64,000 nucleotides of DNA from Anthopleura xanthogrammica (taxonomy: Eukaryota > Cnidaria > Anthozoa > Actiniaria > Actiniidae), in NCBI GenBank assembly GCA_964019055.1, contig OZ025214.1, forward strand, positions 10,057,101 through 10,121,100, given 5' to 3'. Shown here in pieces: positions 33,801 through 44,365 of the stretch (within the stretch, counting starts at the first letter, position 1; each line of letters opens with the position of its first letter). Under the pieces are notes generated by a model, which searched no databases, was not told the origin of the DNA, and saw only the letters and a list, made by a program, of their open reading frames with translations. The position numbers and the translations under genes are program-made.

Positions 33801-34496
33801 CAAAATCCATTTATCCACAAGGACTACAAGAAGTAGTTAACATTGTAAACAAAATATGATCTTGAGAGTCATTAAGTGACTCGAAATGAAATAACTAACT
33901 GGATTGTAAATAATGTACATAATAATGGTCTGATTCAATAAAAATAGCTTACCCTGGGGGCAGGAACTACTATAATGAATGATTGTGCAACCTTTAGTCT
34001 TGTTCGTGAATCACTGTACGAAAACATTATTATTTTATAGGTCATTATCGATAACAAAAGGGTGAAATTATCATTACGAAAAGATCAATGAAGCGAAGTC
34101 ACTTTTGACTCGACAACAATGCACAAAGCAATTAATTAATTAAGCGAAATATGAATAAAAACTTACGAGCTATAAAGTATAAACTTCTATCTTGGATTTG
34201 TGAAGATAGTTTTGGCTCGATGGCTTGAAAACGTTGAAAACTTTGAAGATACAAAATGCTATTTGCAATACTAAATATTCTGAATGAAATCAAGCATGGA
34301 GAGGACCTCGTCACCAGGCCTCTCTCGCATGAGACACAGGGAGCCCATGTTACACACGACACGAGCATGGTCTGAGAACGGGAAAGGCTTAATCACGCAC
34401 TTACACGCTTGACTCGCCAAACCCTCGGGGAGATAGATTCGATCTATTCTGGACCCCAGAGAGCCGTCAGGTCTAAAATATGTTGTTTCCGTTTCT
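30887..34496 (-). pseudogene. L-C LINE, 5'-truncated ORF2 (endonuclease end, RT, C-terminus)
   Basis: ORF2 of an L1/Tx1-type LINE. 34355-34490 encodes the endonuclease end (RPDGSLGSRIDRIYLPEGLA, FSDHARVV). After the solo LTR, 32541-33693 gives the linker (GRGNWKFNCSLLHDH, WWDLGKF, FIEEGEKPTKFFFNLE) and RT fingers/palm (SPGNDGLPAEFYKHFWDLIG, ALIALDQEKAFDRVDR). A lone TGA follows (about 32547), then RQGCPLSPLLYCLVAEVL and the catalytic SQYADDLTLM at 32250-32453. A frameshift near 32250 leads to the thumb, and 30899-31960 holds the C-terminal region with a Cys-His cluster (CHRCARARMETLKHVFLTC). The 5' end abuts Gypsy sequence at 34496. Confidence 0.85.
33694..34354 (-). mobile_element. Solo LTR inserted in L-C
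   Basis: A 661-bp insert begins TGTGACACACAGG and ends CATGTTACA on the plus strand, so both ends are TG...CA with short inverted termini. CACG is duplicated at 33690-33693 and 34355-34358. Removing the insert with one CACG makes the LINE frame read SDHARVVGHLRLSSSL with no break. No internal coding sequence or second LTR is present, as expected for a solo LTR left by recombination. Confidence 0.75.
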
Positions 34497-34562
34497 CTGA
34501 TTGCTTTTTTTTCCTTTTAAATGTCACATCCGGTTACTTAGCTTTATGTATGCTTACACAGT

Positions 34563-35474
34563 TCACAAGTTCAATCTATCCGGTGCCTTGCGGTGTCTCA
34601 CAGGGTATCTCTTCTCAAATCCTGAGGTATTCTGTGATCCAGTACTGATGGGTGATGAACTAACATTTGTTTGTGTTGTGATATCAGGTTCCCTGGGTGC
34701 AGATTGACCTGGGATTCTTGTTTCTGGACTCTTTGTTACAGCTTGATCCTCTGGTGTAGGAATATCTCTCTGCTGTATTTGAGTTGGTAACTCAGTTGTT
34801 GGCTGAGTAGCTTGATTATGTGGTACCAATGGTGCAAATGGTACCGTAGGACTGGAAGTTTCCGCTTCAGGTTTTGCCAAGTCTACAGATTCTAGCAGGT
34901 GATCCACATGGACATATCTTATCTTGTGGTGTACTCTAACTAGGTATGTCAAAGGTCCCTTTCTCTTAAGAACTGTACCTGGTAACCACTTTTGTTCACC
35001 TCTGCTGTTCTTGACTAAGACACTTTGTCCTTCCGCAAACTCCCTGGACTTCACTCTGTGTTTATCATGATCTTCTTTCTGTTTCTCTTGTTTCATTTCT
35101 GTCTCCCTCAGAAGACTTGGTTTCAGCAAACTGAACTTTGTACGAGGTAGTCTCTTCAAGAAAAGTTCAGCCGGTGCTCTTCCTGTTACTGTGTGGGGCG
35201 TAATCCTGTACTTTAGGACAAAATTTGCAATACGATGCTGTAGTGATAGTGAGGATTTTCTTTCTTGATCCAACACTTGTTTCTTAAAAGCTGATTTAAC
35301 TGTTTGAACAGACCGCTCTGCTGCGCCGTTCGATGCTGTGTGGTATGCAGGTATCAAAGTTTGTTTAATACCATTGGCCTTAAGGAACATACAAAACTCT
35401 GCTGATGTATGTGGGGGACCATTGTCCAATACAACTTCCTCCGGCAAACCAAATTGTGCAAACATGTTCCTTAA
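34563..35474 (-). pseudogene. Gypsy integrase, C-terminal half
   Basis: This continues the integrase core after the TTAA insert: NMFAQFGLPEEVVLDNGPPH holds the second Asp (DNG), and HTASNGAAERSVQTVKSAFK holds the Glu of the D,D-E triad. A C-terminal domain follows (VLVKNSRGEQKWLPGTVLKR, GPLTYLVRVHHKIRYVHVDH), then a Pro/Thr-rich tail ending RKAPDRLNL. No chromodomain is visible. Confidence 0.85.
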
Positions 35475-36245
35475 GGTAATGCGATCGTGCATTCGTGCGC
35501 ATCTTTCCTGCGCTTTATTGAATATCTAAACATTTTACACGGTTACCTACCCTGATTTTTCTACTGTGAGTCCAGAACAACTTAGGCTACAATATATCAA
35601 AAAATGAAGGCAGGTAATTCGACTAAATTTTTAGTAATTTCACGAAGTGTTAATTTTCAAAGTACTTTTTCGTGATTGGGTTTCCTGTGGCCAAGGTCTT
35701 TCAACTATGGCGGATAAGACATTTTGACCTTTCTCCACGTTCAACGTGAAATATCTAAAAATCTTGCTCGGTGACCTACCCTGATTTTTTCACTGTGAGT
35801 CCAAGTTTACTAAAGCTACAACATATCCAAAAATGAAGGTAGATAATTCGACTAAGTTTTGAGTAAATCGCGAAAATGTCCGGAAATTCGGATCGTAAAG
35901 TACAGTCAAAATGTACTGTTTTGGACATTTAAACATCGAGAACTCATTCTGAACACAATAAAATGAACAATTTTGGGGTTTTAATCATAATGTGTTAAGG
36001 TATGTATCATTTGAAATCGTTTATGCTACTTCTTCAAGCCATATGGACTACGATAGCTTCTAGTTTACTTTGTCTTATTTTCCCCGAAAACACGGCCGCA
36101 AGCATTGTCTTTGAAAAATTATATCTTCCGAACGGATCCGGGTACCCCCATTTTTTATTTCATATTTTCACACTACAGCTCAAAAGGAATATTTGTGCCA
36201 AATTTCAAAAAAATTCATGGGAAAAAAATGCGCGATCGCATTACC
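35475..36245 (+). mobile_element. TTAA-flanked MITE in the Gypsy integrase
   Basis: Terminal inverted repeats GGTAATGCGATCG(T/C)GCAT are flanked by TTAA at 35471-35474 and 36246-36249. Removal with one TTAA joins IEVLR to NMFAQFG and closes the integrase frame. The body holds two diverged direct repeats of ~150 bases (about 35519-35665 and 35746-35920) sharing ACCTACCCTGATTTTT and ATAATTCGACTAA-like blocks. No coding capacity. Confidence 0.85.
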
Positions 36246-38206
36246 TTAACACTTCAATTGTTTTAGTGGCAGTTGTGGAGGTCATATGAAATACTTCTAT
36301 CTACTTAGAATAAACATCAGTGATTATCATGAAGTGTTTAGAATCCTCTTCAGCAAAATCAATATGAATTCTTTGCATGGGACGATCACACAGTTTCCAT
36401 GGATGTAAGGGGGATGGAGGAGGGGCATTGTGACACAATTGACATGCCATGCACTGTTTTACCTTATTTTCGATCTCTTTATCGAGTCCTGGCCACCAAA
36501 AGTAACTTCTAGCAAGCGATTTCATCCTTGACATTCCGGGGTGATCCTCATGGAGCTCATCTAACAATCTCTCTCTGTGTCCTGGGGGTATCACAACTCG
36601 AAGACCCCACAGTATGCAGCCTTGTTCTGCAGATAGTTCATGTCTACGTCGAAAAAATTTCACTAACTCTTCATTTTCCACGTGTTTTGGCCATCCTTCC
36701 ATAATGTAGCAGTAGACTTTAGACAGCACAGGATCCTTTCTTGTTGACTCGCGAATGTCTTTTGCTGATAATGGTAGGTGATCCAGATAACTAAATTTGA
36801 ATATGTTCGATTCTTTTCCCTCGTGTGACTCCTTAGGGTGTGGTAGCCTTGACATTGCATCCGCATTTGCATTTTCTTCCGATCTGCGATACTCAATGTC
36901 ATATTGATACGTTGATAGTATTAGCGCCCATCTTTGTAAATGCGCAGCCGCTAGGGTTGGTACGCCTTCGTACGGACCAAGTATTTTCAGCAACGGTTGA
37001 TGATCCGTAATTAAGTTGAACTTCCGACCATAGAGATATTGATGGAACTTTGTGACTCCAAATATAATGGCCAATGCTTCCTTCTCCAACTGTGCATAAT
37101 TCTGTTCGTTCTGATGTAGTGTTCTAGAGGCAAATGCAATGGGTCTCTCTTCACCATTAGGCATAATATGTGAGATGACTGCACCAACTCCATATGGTGA
37201 AGCGTCACAGGCTAGACGTAATGGCTTGTTTACATCATAATGCACCAGCAACTTGCTCTCTAGCAACCTTTGCTTACTCTCTTTGAATGCACGATCACAG
37301 GCTTCCATCCACTCTCACTTCTTTCCTTTCTGTTGTAATTCATTCAGAGGTCTGACAACATCTGATAGATTTCTAATGAACTTACCATAGTAGTTCAAAA
37401 GTACGAGATATGACTTCAGCTCTGTCACATTGGTTGGTCTTGTACCCTAGGTACCCTAGGTACTCTACTTCTTTCTGTAGGAATCTACACTTGGATGATT
37501 TGGCTCTGATGCCATACTTCTCTAAGCGTTGCAGAACTTCTTCTAGTGTTTTCATGTGTTCTTGCAAATCACGACCTGTCACTAAAATGTCATCGAAGAA
37601 ACAAACAACACTGGGTATTCCCTGTAAAACTTGATCCATGACCTTTTGGAAAATGCTGGGTGCAGATGACACTCCAAATGGCAGTCGCTTATAATTGAAT
37701 AATCCAAGGTGTGTGTTGATGGTCAGATACTTCTGAGACTGATCATCTAACTCTAACTGCTGATAGGCATGTGTTAAATCAATCTTGCTAAACAGTGTTC
37801 CTCCTGCTAGCTTAGACAGTAAATCCTGAACAGTAGGCAAGGGGCACTGTTCCTCATTAATACATTTATTAACAGTTACCTTATAGTCTCCACATAATCT
37901 GATACTCCCATCTGTCTTGGGTACTACAACCACTGGGGCAGCCCACTCGCTTCTGTCCACTTTCTCAATGATTTCAGAATCAAGAAGACGGTTGATTTCT
38001 GTTTCAACTCTTTCACGTAGCGCATAAGGTATTGGGCGTGGTTTGAAGAATATTGGAGAGGCATTTTCACTGACACTGATGTGCGCTTGAAAACCTTTAA
38101 TCTTGCCATAACCCTCTTCAAATACTGATTTGTACTTGTTTAGGAGATAGTCTGCCTGATGTTCATGTGAGAACCAGTCCAGTCCAGCTTGATCTGTTGA
38201 AGCCAA
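36246..38206 (-). pseudogene. Gypsy RT, RNase H and N-terminal integrase
   Basis: 37382-38206 is RT: EWAAPVVVVPKTDGSIRLCG, LFSKIDLTHAYQQLELDD, LPFGVSSAPSIFQ and the catalytic FFDDILV. After EVEYLG a small tandem duplication (TACCCTAGG twice) and the loss of roughly 25 codons break the frame. It resumes as ELKSYLVLLNYYGKFIRNLS, with one TGA at a Trp codon. 36301-37308 is RNase H (LACDASPYGVGAVISHIM, HQYLYGRKFNLITDHQPLLK) and the integrase start, with a HHCC zinc site and HIDFAEEDSKHFMIITDVYS. A TAG follows VYSK. Confidence 0.85.
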
Positions 38207-39422
38207 TTACGACCAAGAAGTGCTTGCTTATTCCTGGCTACGACTACTAGTGGGAGGGTGCTTTCCTGACTTCTATACTTGACTTTGACTTCTAACTCTC
38301 CAAGAAGTGATAACTGTTCACCTCCATAAGCTTGAAGCTTTTTGCTAGTGGGTTTTAATTGCAGGTGTGAAAATTTTTCTTCATACATACTCTCTGGTAT
38401 GATAGAAACAACAGCACCTGTGTCCAATTCCATATTAATTTGTACCCCTTCTATCTCAACATCTACCAGGTAACTCTTATCGCGGGCACTGTTTTCAGAC
38501 ATTGTTCTGAAAATTCCAATCTCTTCATCATCCTCTTCTACGGGATTGACTGAATGAGTTGGCTTACTCTGGGTTGATAACTTGCTTTCTTGTTTACACA
38601 CTTTAGCTAGATGACCTGTTTTATGGCAATGAAAACACTCGGCTGTTTTCCATTTACAAGACTGAGGAGAATGTTTACCACCACAACGATAGCAATCTGT
38701 TGACTGGCTTGCGCTAGTCGACGGTTTGGAGGTACTTTCAGGCTTTTTCGCTGCTTCCGACCTTCCTTTAGGAGGTTTAAAGGGTTGTTGTCTCACTTTG
38801 TTGACCTTATCATGTACTTGGTTATCCTTTTGTATTTCATGAGTATCTTTTCTAGCCATTTCCATGTGCAAGGAAATTTCACAAGCTTTCTTGAAATGCA
38901 GCTTTTCCTCAACGAGAAGTTTGAGTTGAATTTGCTTGAATTTTTCATGTAAACCACAAACTAGACGGTCACGAAGTGCATCGTTCAAAAACGTGCCAAA
39001 CTCACAGTGCTCCGACAGTTTTTTGATCTCAACGATAAATTCATTCATACCTTGGTTTTCTCGCTGATAGCAGTTATTAAACTTGCATCTTTCAGCAATC
39101 ACGGATGGTTACGGTTTGAAATGCTTCATTAACAATGCTTTCAGCTCATCATAAGACTTTGAAGACGGTAAATCTGGGCTTGCTAAATTCCTGAGTGTTT
39201 GGTATGTTGTTGATCCAATGGTGCTCAGAAAACTCGGCACTCGTTTACTCTCAGAGATGCTATTTGCCAAGAAAAATTGCTCCAGCCGCTCCATGTAACA
39301 CACAAAATCTTCTTTCTTTCATCGAACTCCGGTAGGGTTCCAATTTGACCAACAAAATGAAAATTTGCAGCTTGAGACGACTGAGACGAACTCGCTGAAC
39401 TCTCTTCATCGTCGTCTGCCAT
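38140..39422 (-). pseudogene. Gypsy gag and protease
   Basis: It starts at ATG 39422 (MADDDEESSASSSQSSQAAN). The capsid part continues over two frameshifts through LEQFFLANSISESKRVPSFL and CKFNNCYQRENQGMNEFIVE. Two zinc knuckles follow, CYRCGGKHSPQSC and CFHCHKTGHLAKVC. The aspartic protease has MELDTGAVVSIIPESM (active DTG) and ALLGRNWLQQIKLDW. Gag and protease are in one frame. Confidence 0.85.
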
Positions 39423-39549
39423 GTTTACTTCACTATTTGATGATTATCACTCCACTACACTAACTCTTGCTTGAATATGTTGTAGAACTACTTCCAAACT
39501 TTGATTTGGAGTGAAAATTTCCGATTAAAAATCATCCTCGTCGCAAATT

Positions 39550-39658
39550 TGTAGTATTTTGTGACTCGAGCAATACAACTAACACGACAACTACACGTGC
39601 AGCCACAAGAGTACTTTATTGCGCATGTGCGACTAATTTATGCTAATATATTACAACA
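39550..39658 (-). repeat. Gypsy 5' LTR (109 bp)
   Basis: On the minus strand it runs from TGTTGTAATATATTAGC to AATACTACA, with TG...CA ends. It contains AATAAA followed by a GT-rich stretch. The gag leader follows with a GCGACGAGGAT stretch that may be the primer binding site. Short LTRs like this are known in mag-type Gypsy elements. Ends are inferred without a second LTR. Confidence 0.6.
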
Positions 39659-41317
39659 TCCTGGTGATGGACTGCTTAGTCTAAAAGCTTGTAATATTAT
39701 TAAATTTCTTTTGGCTGAAGAAGCGTAATTATATTTATTATAACATAGAGGGGGTTATTTTTTTATATATTATAGGACTATAAGTGGTCGCTCTTTCTTT
39801 GTCACTCTTCTCTTTTTTGCTATCCTTTTTAAAAGGCTTTAGACTGGATTGATGGGCATTGCTGGATCACACTAACAAATACTAGGATCTTTGCGTTGGA
39901 ATATTAAATGTCATTTCCCAGAAAAATTGCATCATACAGACAAAAATTCTATTTACCAGTCCCAATTTTAGCCAATTCCCATAAGGGGCAAAGGCATTAA
40001 ACAACTGTCATCTCTCTGGATCCGTACCTTATACCACCTCTGGAATTTGAACACTAGATTTTGCCCCAAATATAGCCCCTATGCGCAGATCGCAGTTTCT
40101 TCTTGTTTTTTCTTATTGATATATACGAAGCCCTCAACGTACCTATTTACTTTTGCGTTTTTGACACGCAATCGACCTTGCACGCGCGCAGCCTGTTTTC
40201 ATATGTGATTTATTTTTCTCTTTTCTTTAATAGTACATATTACTTTTTGTTAGATATGGGAAAAAGGTGGTCATGTTGGGCGGATTGGATGCAGCTTTTT
40301 TATTGACCAATTAATCGCAAAAGCTAATCCGCTATGTTCAATTGGGCCGGGTGACCGTATAACGAAATAAGCACATAATAACAAAATTAGCACCAACAAG
40401 AATTTTCCATAATAATCAATTAAAATCGTGCAATATGTAGAACTTAGTAGTTCAGATCAAAGAATTCAGCTAATTTGATGCATATTGATGCTTTATGACC
40501 CTCTACTTGTTGAATAACGAGATAAAACGCTTTGCGTCCAGCAGCCCAATTCTGCTCAAACAAGTGAGTGTTAAACGATACTTGATCATATAGCGCCTTC
40601 AACACTAGATTGACCAAATAGTGTATATCGCTATAGTCGTGCGCGCTTAAAAAAATCAATAGTTTTCTTTTCGAAAAACTGATGGGGGTGGTCAATACAA
40701 AGCTTTATTTTATTGTAGTTGAAATAAAAAAGCAAAAACTGCCTTAGAAGCGGCCCTTACTAAAGCTCTCTTCCGACGATTTAGCACATACTTTTTGTTA
40801 TGTTACCTTCACTGCGCCTGTGTTGACTGTATACTTAACATTCGCTTTATCATAAAAAGCTTCACATCTTATGATGGTTTGTATCTCACTGCTTTTTTAT
40901 GCCTTTTCTAACAGCCGTCTAGATCAGGACTGTTTGCACAAGTTACATAAGAAAGGGGACTTCACTATATAACAAAATTAGCACATCACCTGAAAATGGT
41001 GGAGGTGGAAAATGGAAAGAGTTCGAAGAAAATTCAAAGTCACAAGTGCTTGATTCATGTTGTTATTCAAGATGTAGTAATAAAATGACAATAAGAAATT
41101 TAAAAATATTATAAACACAGAGAATTTAAAAACCTGTTCATTCACTTGCGGTCACTAAAGGAATGACGCCGGCACTGCCAATCATAATATAAAGTTTGCA
41201 GTGGTAACACGAGTGCATGATAGACACTCTATTGTTGATGAGTACGGATGAGAACTAGAAGTAAAGGTAGCTCGTTCGGACTGCGTTGGTTTTTTCGATC
41301 GAAACAGGTGATTTATC
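39659..41317 (+). other. Non-coding stretch
   Basis: No gene recognised. Plus ORF 40103-40306 and minus ORF 40444-40695 are short and carry no motif I recognise. Confidence 0.4.
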
Positions 41318-41523
41318 AAGGGCGGATAAAGGAATTTTTTGAGGGGGGGGGGGGGGGGGTCTAAACATGGAGAGAAGGGGGTCCAAACATTAAATTTGCT
41401 TTAAAAGTTTGGCAAAACTAAATTCAAGAATAAGACTAACAATTGATCCTCAAGTATGGGATATGTTGGATCCCCAACTTAACCCCCCCCCCCCCCCCCC
41501 CCGCGCTCCCTGGATCCGCCCTT
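41318..41523 (+). mobile_element. MITE with AAGGGCGGAT ends and G/C homopolymers
   Basis: AAGGGCGGAT at 41318-41327 recurs inverted at 41514-41523 and continues with AGG on each side. Inside, a run of ~18 G (41342-41359) faces a run of ~22 C (41481-41502), so the two halves can fold together. Ends of the GGGCGGATCCAGG kind are common in hAT-type MITEs. A clear 8-bp duplication is not visible. Confidence 0.55.
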
Positions 41524-41857
41524 AATTATTGTGAAGTTTTGAATGCATGTATGTACTATGGCCGGCAGTTTCTGGCAGGTCCCGAACAGCTACACTGCAG
41601 AGAACTTTGTCTTTCTTTTCTTACTATCTTTCGCACACACACACACGGAACAGATATGGGAATGAAATTTGAATACAAAATAGGTTGGAACTATGGAATT
41701 TGGGGTAACATGAGGTCGGAAACGGGATAAAGAACCTGACCCACTTACGACCCTGAATGAAACACGGCTGTAAAGACCAGGAACCTGGAATAATTTTTAT
41801 ATTAGATCTACCGGCAGACTGAGACTGAGAAAGTTAAGGTTCAAACTATTTCTAGGC

Positions 41858-43576
41858 ATGGGATTCCTGTGGTCAATGCAGACATTTTTGCACCGCAGGG
41901 TTGTTTTTGTCATCGTCATGTTCTTTGAGTACGAATCCGGATATCAAGTTAGCGATCTCTTTGGTCAAATAAGGAGCAAAAGAAATGTTGCCCGAGCAAT
42001 GGGTTTGCACTGGAGGAGTGTTCTGCTAGAACGCATGGAAAATTTGGTTTGCCATTTCTGTGGCTGCAACTTCTACATGGAGCCTAGTATAATCAAAATG
42101 AAAATGGAGAAGTCGGGTTCGGAAACAGAAAACGAATCAGTTACTGAAGGGCTTCAGCGATCGGCCAAGAATAAAACATCCCAAAAGAAGATTTACAAGT
42201 ATCCATGTCACGTAAGGATAATATAAGGAAATTTGAATGTATTTAGACTAATTTTGTATATTAGGCTGCACATTACGGAAGCTAGAGGAGGATGGACCTA
42301 GTTGGAGGTGAAGTTTGTAGACACTAATAAGAAATATTTTGATATTGCAATAAGCACACCCCCCATGCAGTTAAGCTACAGAAAATTTTTGCAGCCCCCC
42401 CTTCCCCCATTCTGAGAAATTTCCATTCCCCTGTCCCCATTGCTTCAAACACCGACCAGTGCACACTCATATCTTGATGTCGAGTAAAAGTTAATTAAAC
42501 TAGCCTCTTGAAAATATGGAACAGAATTTAGTTGTTAATGAATACTTTGGTTTTTTTTTCTTTTTGCTTTTTTCAGATTCGTAACAAAGAATACAGTCAC
42601 ATTGCAAACCATCTTAAACATGCCCACAAACTTAAAAGCAAGCAAATAAACCAAGCAAAATGCAAAAGAAAACAGATGAAGAATAGCAACAAGTAAGAAA
42701 AAAAATATTTAACCAACCAACAGCTCCATTTGCTCCCCATTTCCGTTCAAACCCGCGTCGACTTGCATCAGACTTGCAACGTTTAAACGCAATGGGGAGG
42801 ATGAAGCAGAGTCGGCCTTGTATCGAGGCAATGGCAGTGGCCGCACAGGGTTGAATATCACGGAACAGGAAGTCGTTCCGTTGTAGCCAGAAAAAAAATA
42901 TTTAACAACTAATGTCTTGGAGGGGAGAGAGGAAGGGATTCTATGATAATATTAATTATACATAGCAAAAGTATTGCAAAAGAAAAAAAGGGAAACAATA
43001 GGATGTTGATAGTTATGCTGCTATATCATAGTTTAGTGAAATTTGATAGAAAAAAAGATGTAATGTCCAAATGAATGGCACTAATAATACATTTCTGCTA
43101 TCAGTACTAGCTGTGCTGGTTACAAAGGAGAGGAGGAGTGAAGCCTACCCCAGAATGCATTGTTTGGAGTTCTTTGGCTTTGCCTTAACCAAATGTTATA
43201 AATATTAGTCTAAAGACAAAAAAATGCCAAGCTTCCAAAAAAAAGAGAGCATTTGAGACTATATGGAAAATGACATCAAAAGGAACTCCAAAGAACTTGA
43301 ACTGCAATGCATTCTGGGATGGCCTCACTCCTTCTTGGGGTAATAAATATAGATGGAAATTGTTTAACAAATGAAATACAAGTTAAATCAGCTAAGTGTA
43401 CTTCTTTCACTCTCAGGAACAATACAACTTCAAAAAGATCCCTGAAGTCTTGTCCAATGAAAGGATGTTCCTTGCTTGGGGGACGCTTCGACTACCGTCT
43501 TCCAAAAATTCATAGTATTCAAAAAGGATGTGATAAGTATTGCTCCCTAATTCAAAGTGTTGGACGAAGACCTTGA
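41858..43576 (+). CDS. Three-exon zinc-finger-like gene
   Basis: Exons are 41858-42211, 42577-42692 and 43417-43576. Introns are GTAAGG...TTTTTTCAG and GTAAGA...CACTCTCAG, and the frame is kept across both. Exon 1 has CHFCGCNFYM; the exon 1-2 join gives YPCHIRNKEYSHIANHLKHA; exon 3 has CPMKGCSLLGGRFDYRLP and GCDKYCSLIQSVGRRP. These look like degenerate C2H2/Cys-rich fingers. AATAAA lies at 43588-43593. Exon 1 may be internal, because TATTTCTAG just before the ATG looks like an acceptor. A 175-bp LINE fragment sits in intron 2, 21 bases past the donor. The exact family is unknown to me. Confidence 0.55.
42714..42888 (-). mobile_element. 175-bp L-A LINE fragment with 18-bp target duplication
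   Basis: It matches the L-A ORF2 C-terminus, like 17325-17500 and 48810-48980. It is flanked by an exact 18-bp direct repeat, AGAAAAAAAATATTTAAC, at 42696-42713 and 42889-42906. It is truncated at both ends: it lacks the L-A 3' UTR that the other copies have. The duplication shows true insertion by target-primed reverse transcription or a similar route. Confidence 0.85.
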
Positions 43577-43596
43577 CTTAATTAATTAATAAATCA

Positions 43597-44365
43597 GCAG
43601 CTTTGTTGCTCGGAGTTGTTCCATCTAATTTTATTGAGATAAGCTAAAATAAATCTTCATAATAAGAAAATAAACAGGCTGCATGCATCAAATAGAAGAT
43701 CTTTTATTATGGCAAAAAAAAGTAATTGTGGGCTAATTGGGGTTTTCATTAAAGTCAATCATTTATTTCACCTTGGACAATTAAAATGACTTAATCACTA
43801 TATAATTATTTGAAACTGAAGCCTTCTAGCTTAAATTACTTTAGTTACAAGTTACTACCACCATGATGGTCACATGCTGTATTTTTCAAATCTTGGCTCC
43901 CCTTTTAATAGGGTATATGTTTTATGATGAACTGGCATTTCAGACGTTAGTCCTTCATCCGAGTAGATATCTATCTTTAGACGAACGACTTACATCCAAA
44001 ACATCAGCTCGATCATCATAAAACATCCTACAGTGTACAGCTTCAATTGATTATCCAACCCTTTTTTTGAATATTCTTATCCGTAGCAATATGTGCAAAG
44101 GCTATGCTGGGCAGATAACCAAGGCAACCTGTGTGTGAACTCATTGTCTTATGTGAGAGAGTTGTTTGCTGGATCTCTCCTGTGCTTTGAGGTTAGGTGT
44201 TTATCTAGTTTTTCTCCACCTATGAAAATATCAACTACTAGCAGCCTAGTGGATTTCACGCTGCAGAATTATCCATTCACTAACACTGTAAATGCCTATC
44301 ATTATCATCAGGATAATAAGTCATCATCATCATCATCATACTGCCATGTTATTAATTAAAAAAAA
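43597..44365 (+). other. Non-coding stretch
   Basis: No gene recognised. A short (ATC)n lies at 44323-44340. Confidence 0.4.

Larger units (their letters stand above)
34497..39658 (-). mobile_element. Ty3/Gypsy LTR retrotransposon, 3' LTR missing
   Basis: The order 5' to 3' on the minus strand is LTR (39658-39550), gag-protease, RT, RNase H, integrase, then a purine-rich tract (AAAAGGAAAAAAAAG, about 34505-34519). The L-C LINE begins right after that tract, where the 3' LTR should start, and no second LTR copy is found to the left. The integrase is split by a 771-bp TTAA transposon. Several stops and frameshifts show that the element is dead. Confidence 0.85.

Noticed and set aside
34408..34424. 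Similarity of GACTCGCCAAA to the U2-like head at 8290
   Set aside because: The match is 11 bases and lies within endonuclease coding sequence; taken as chance.
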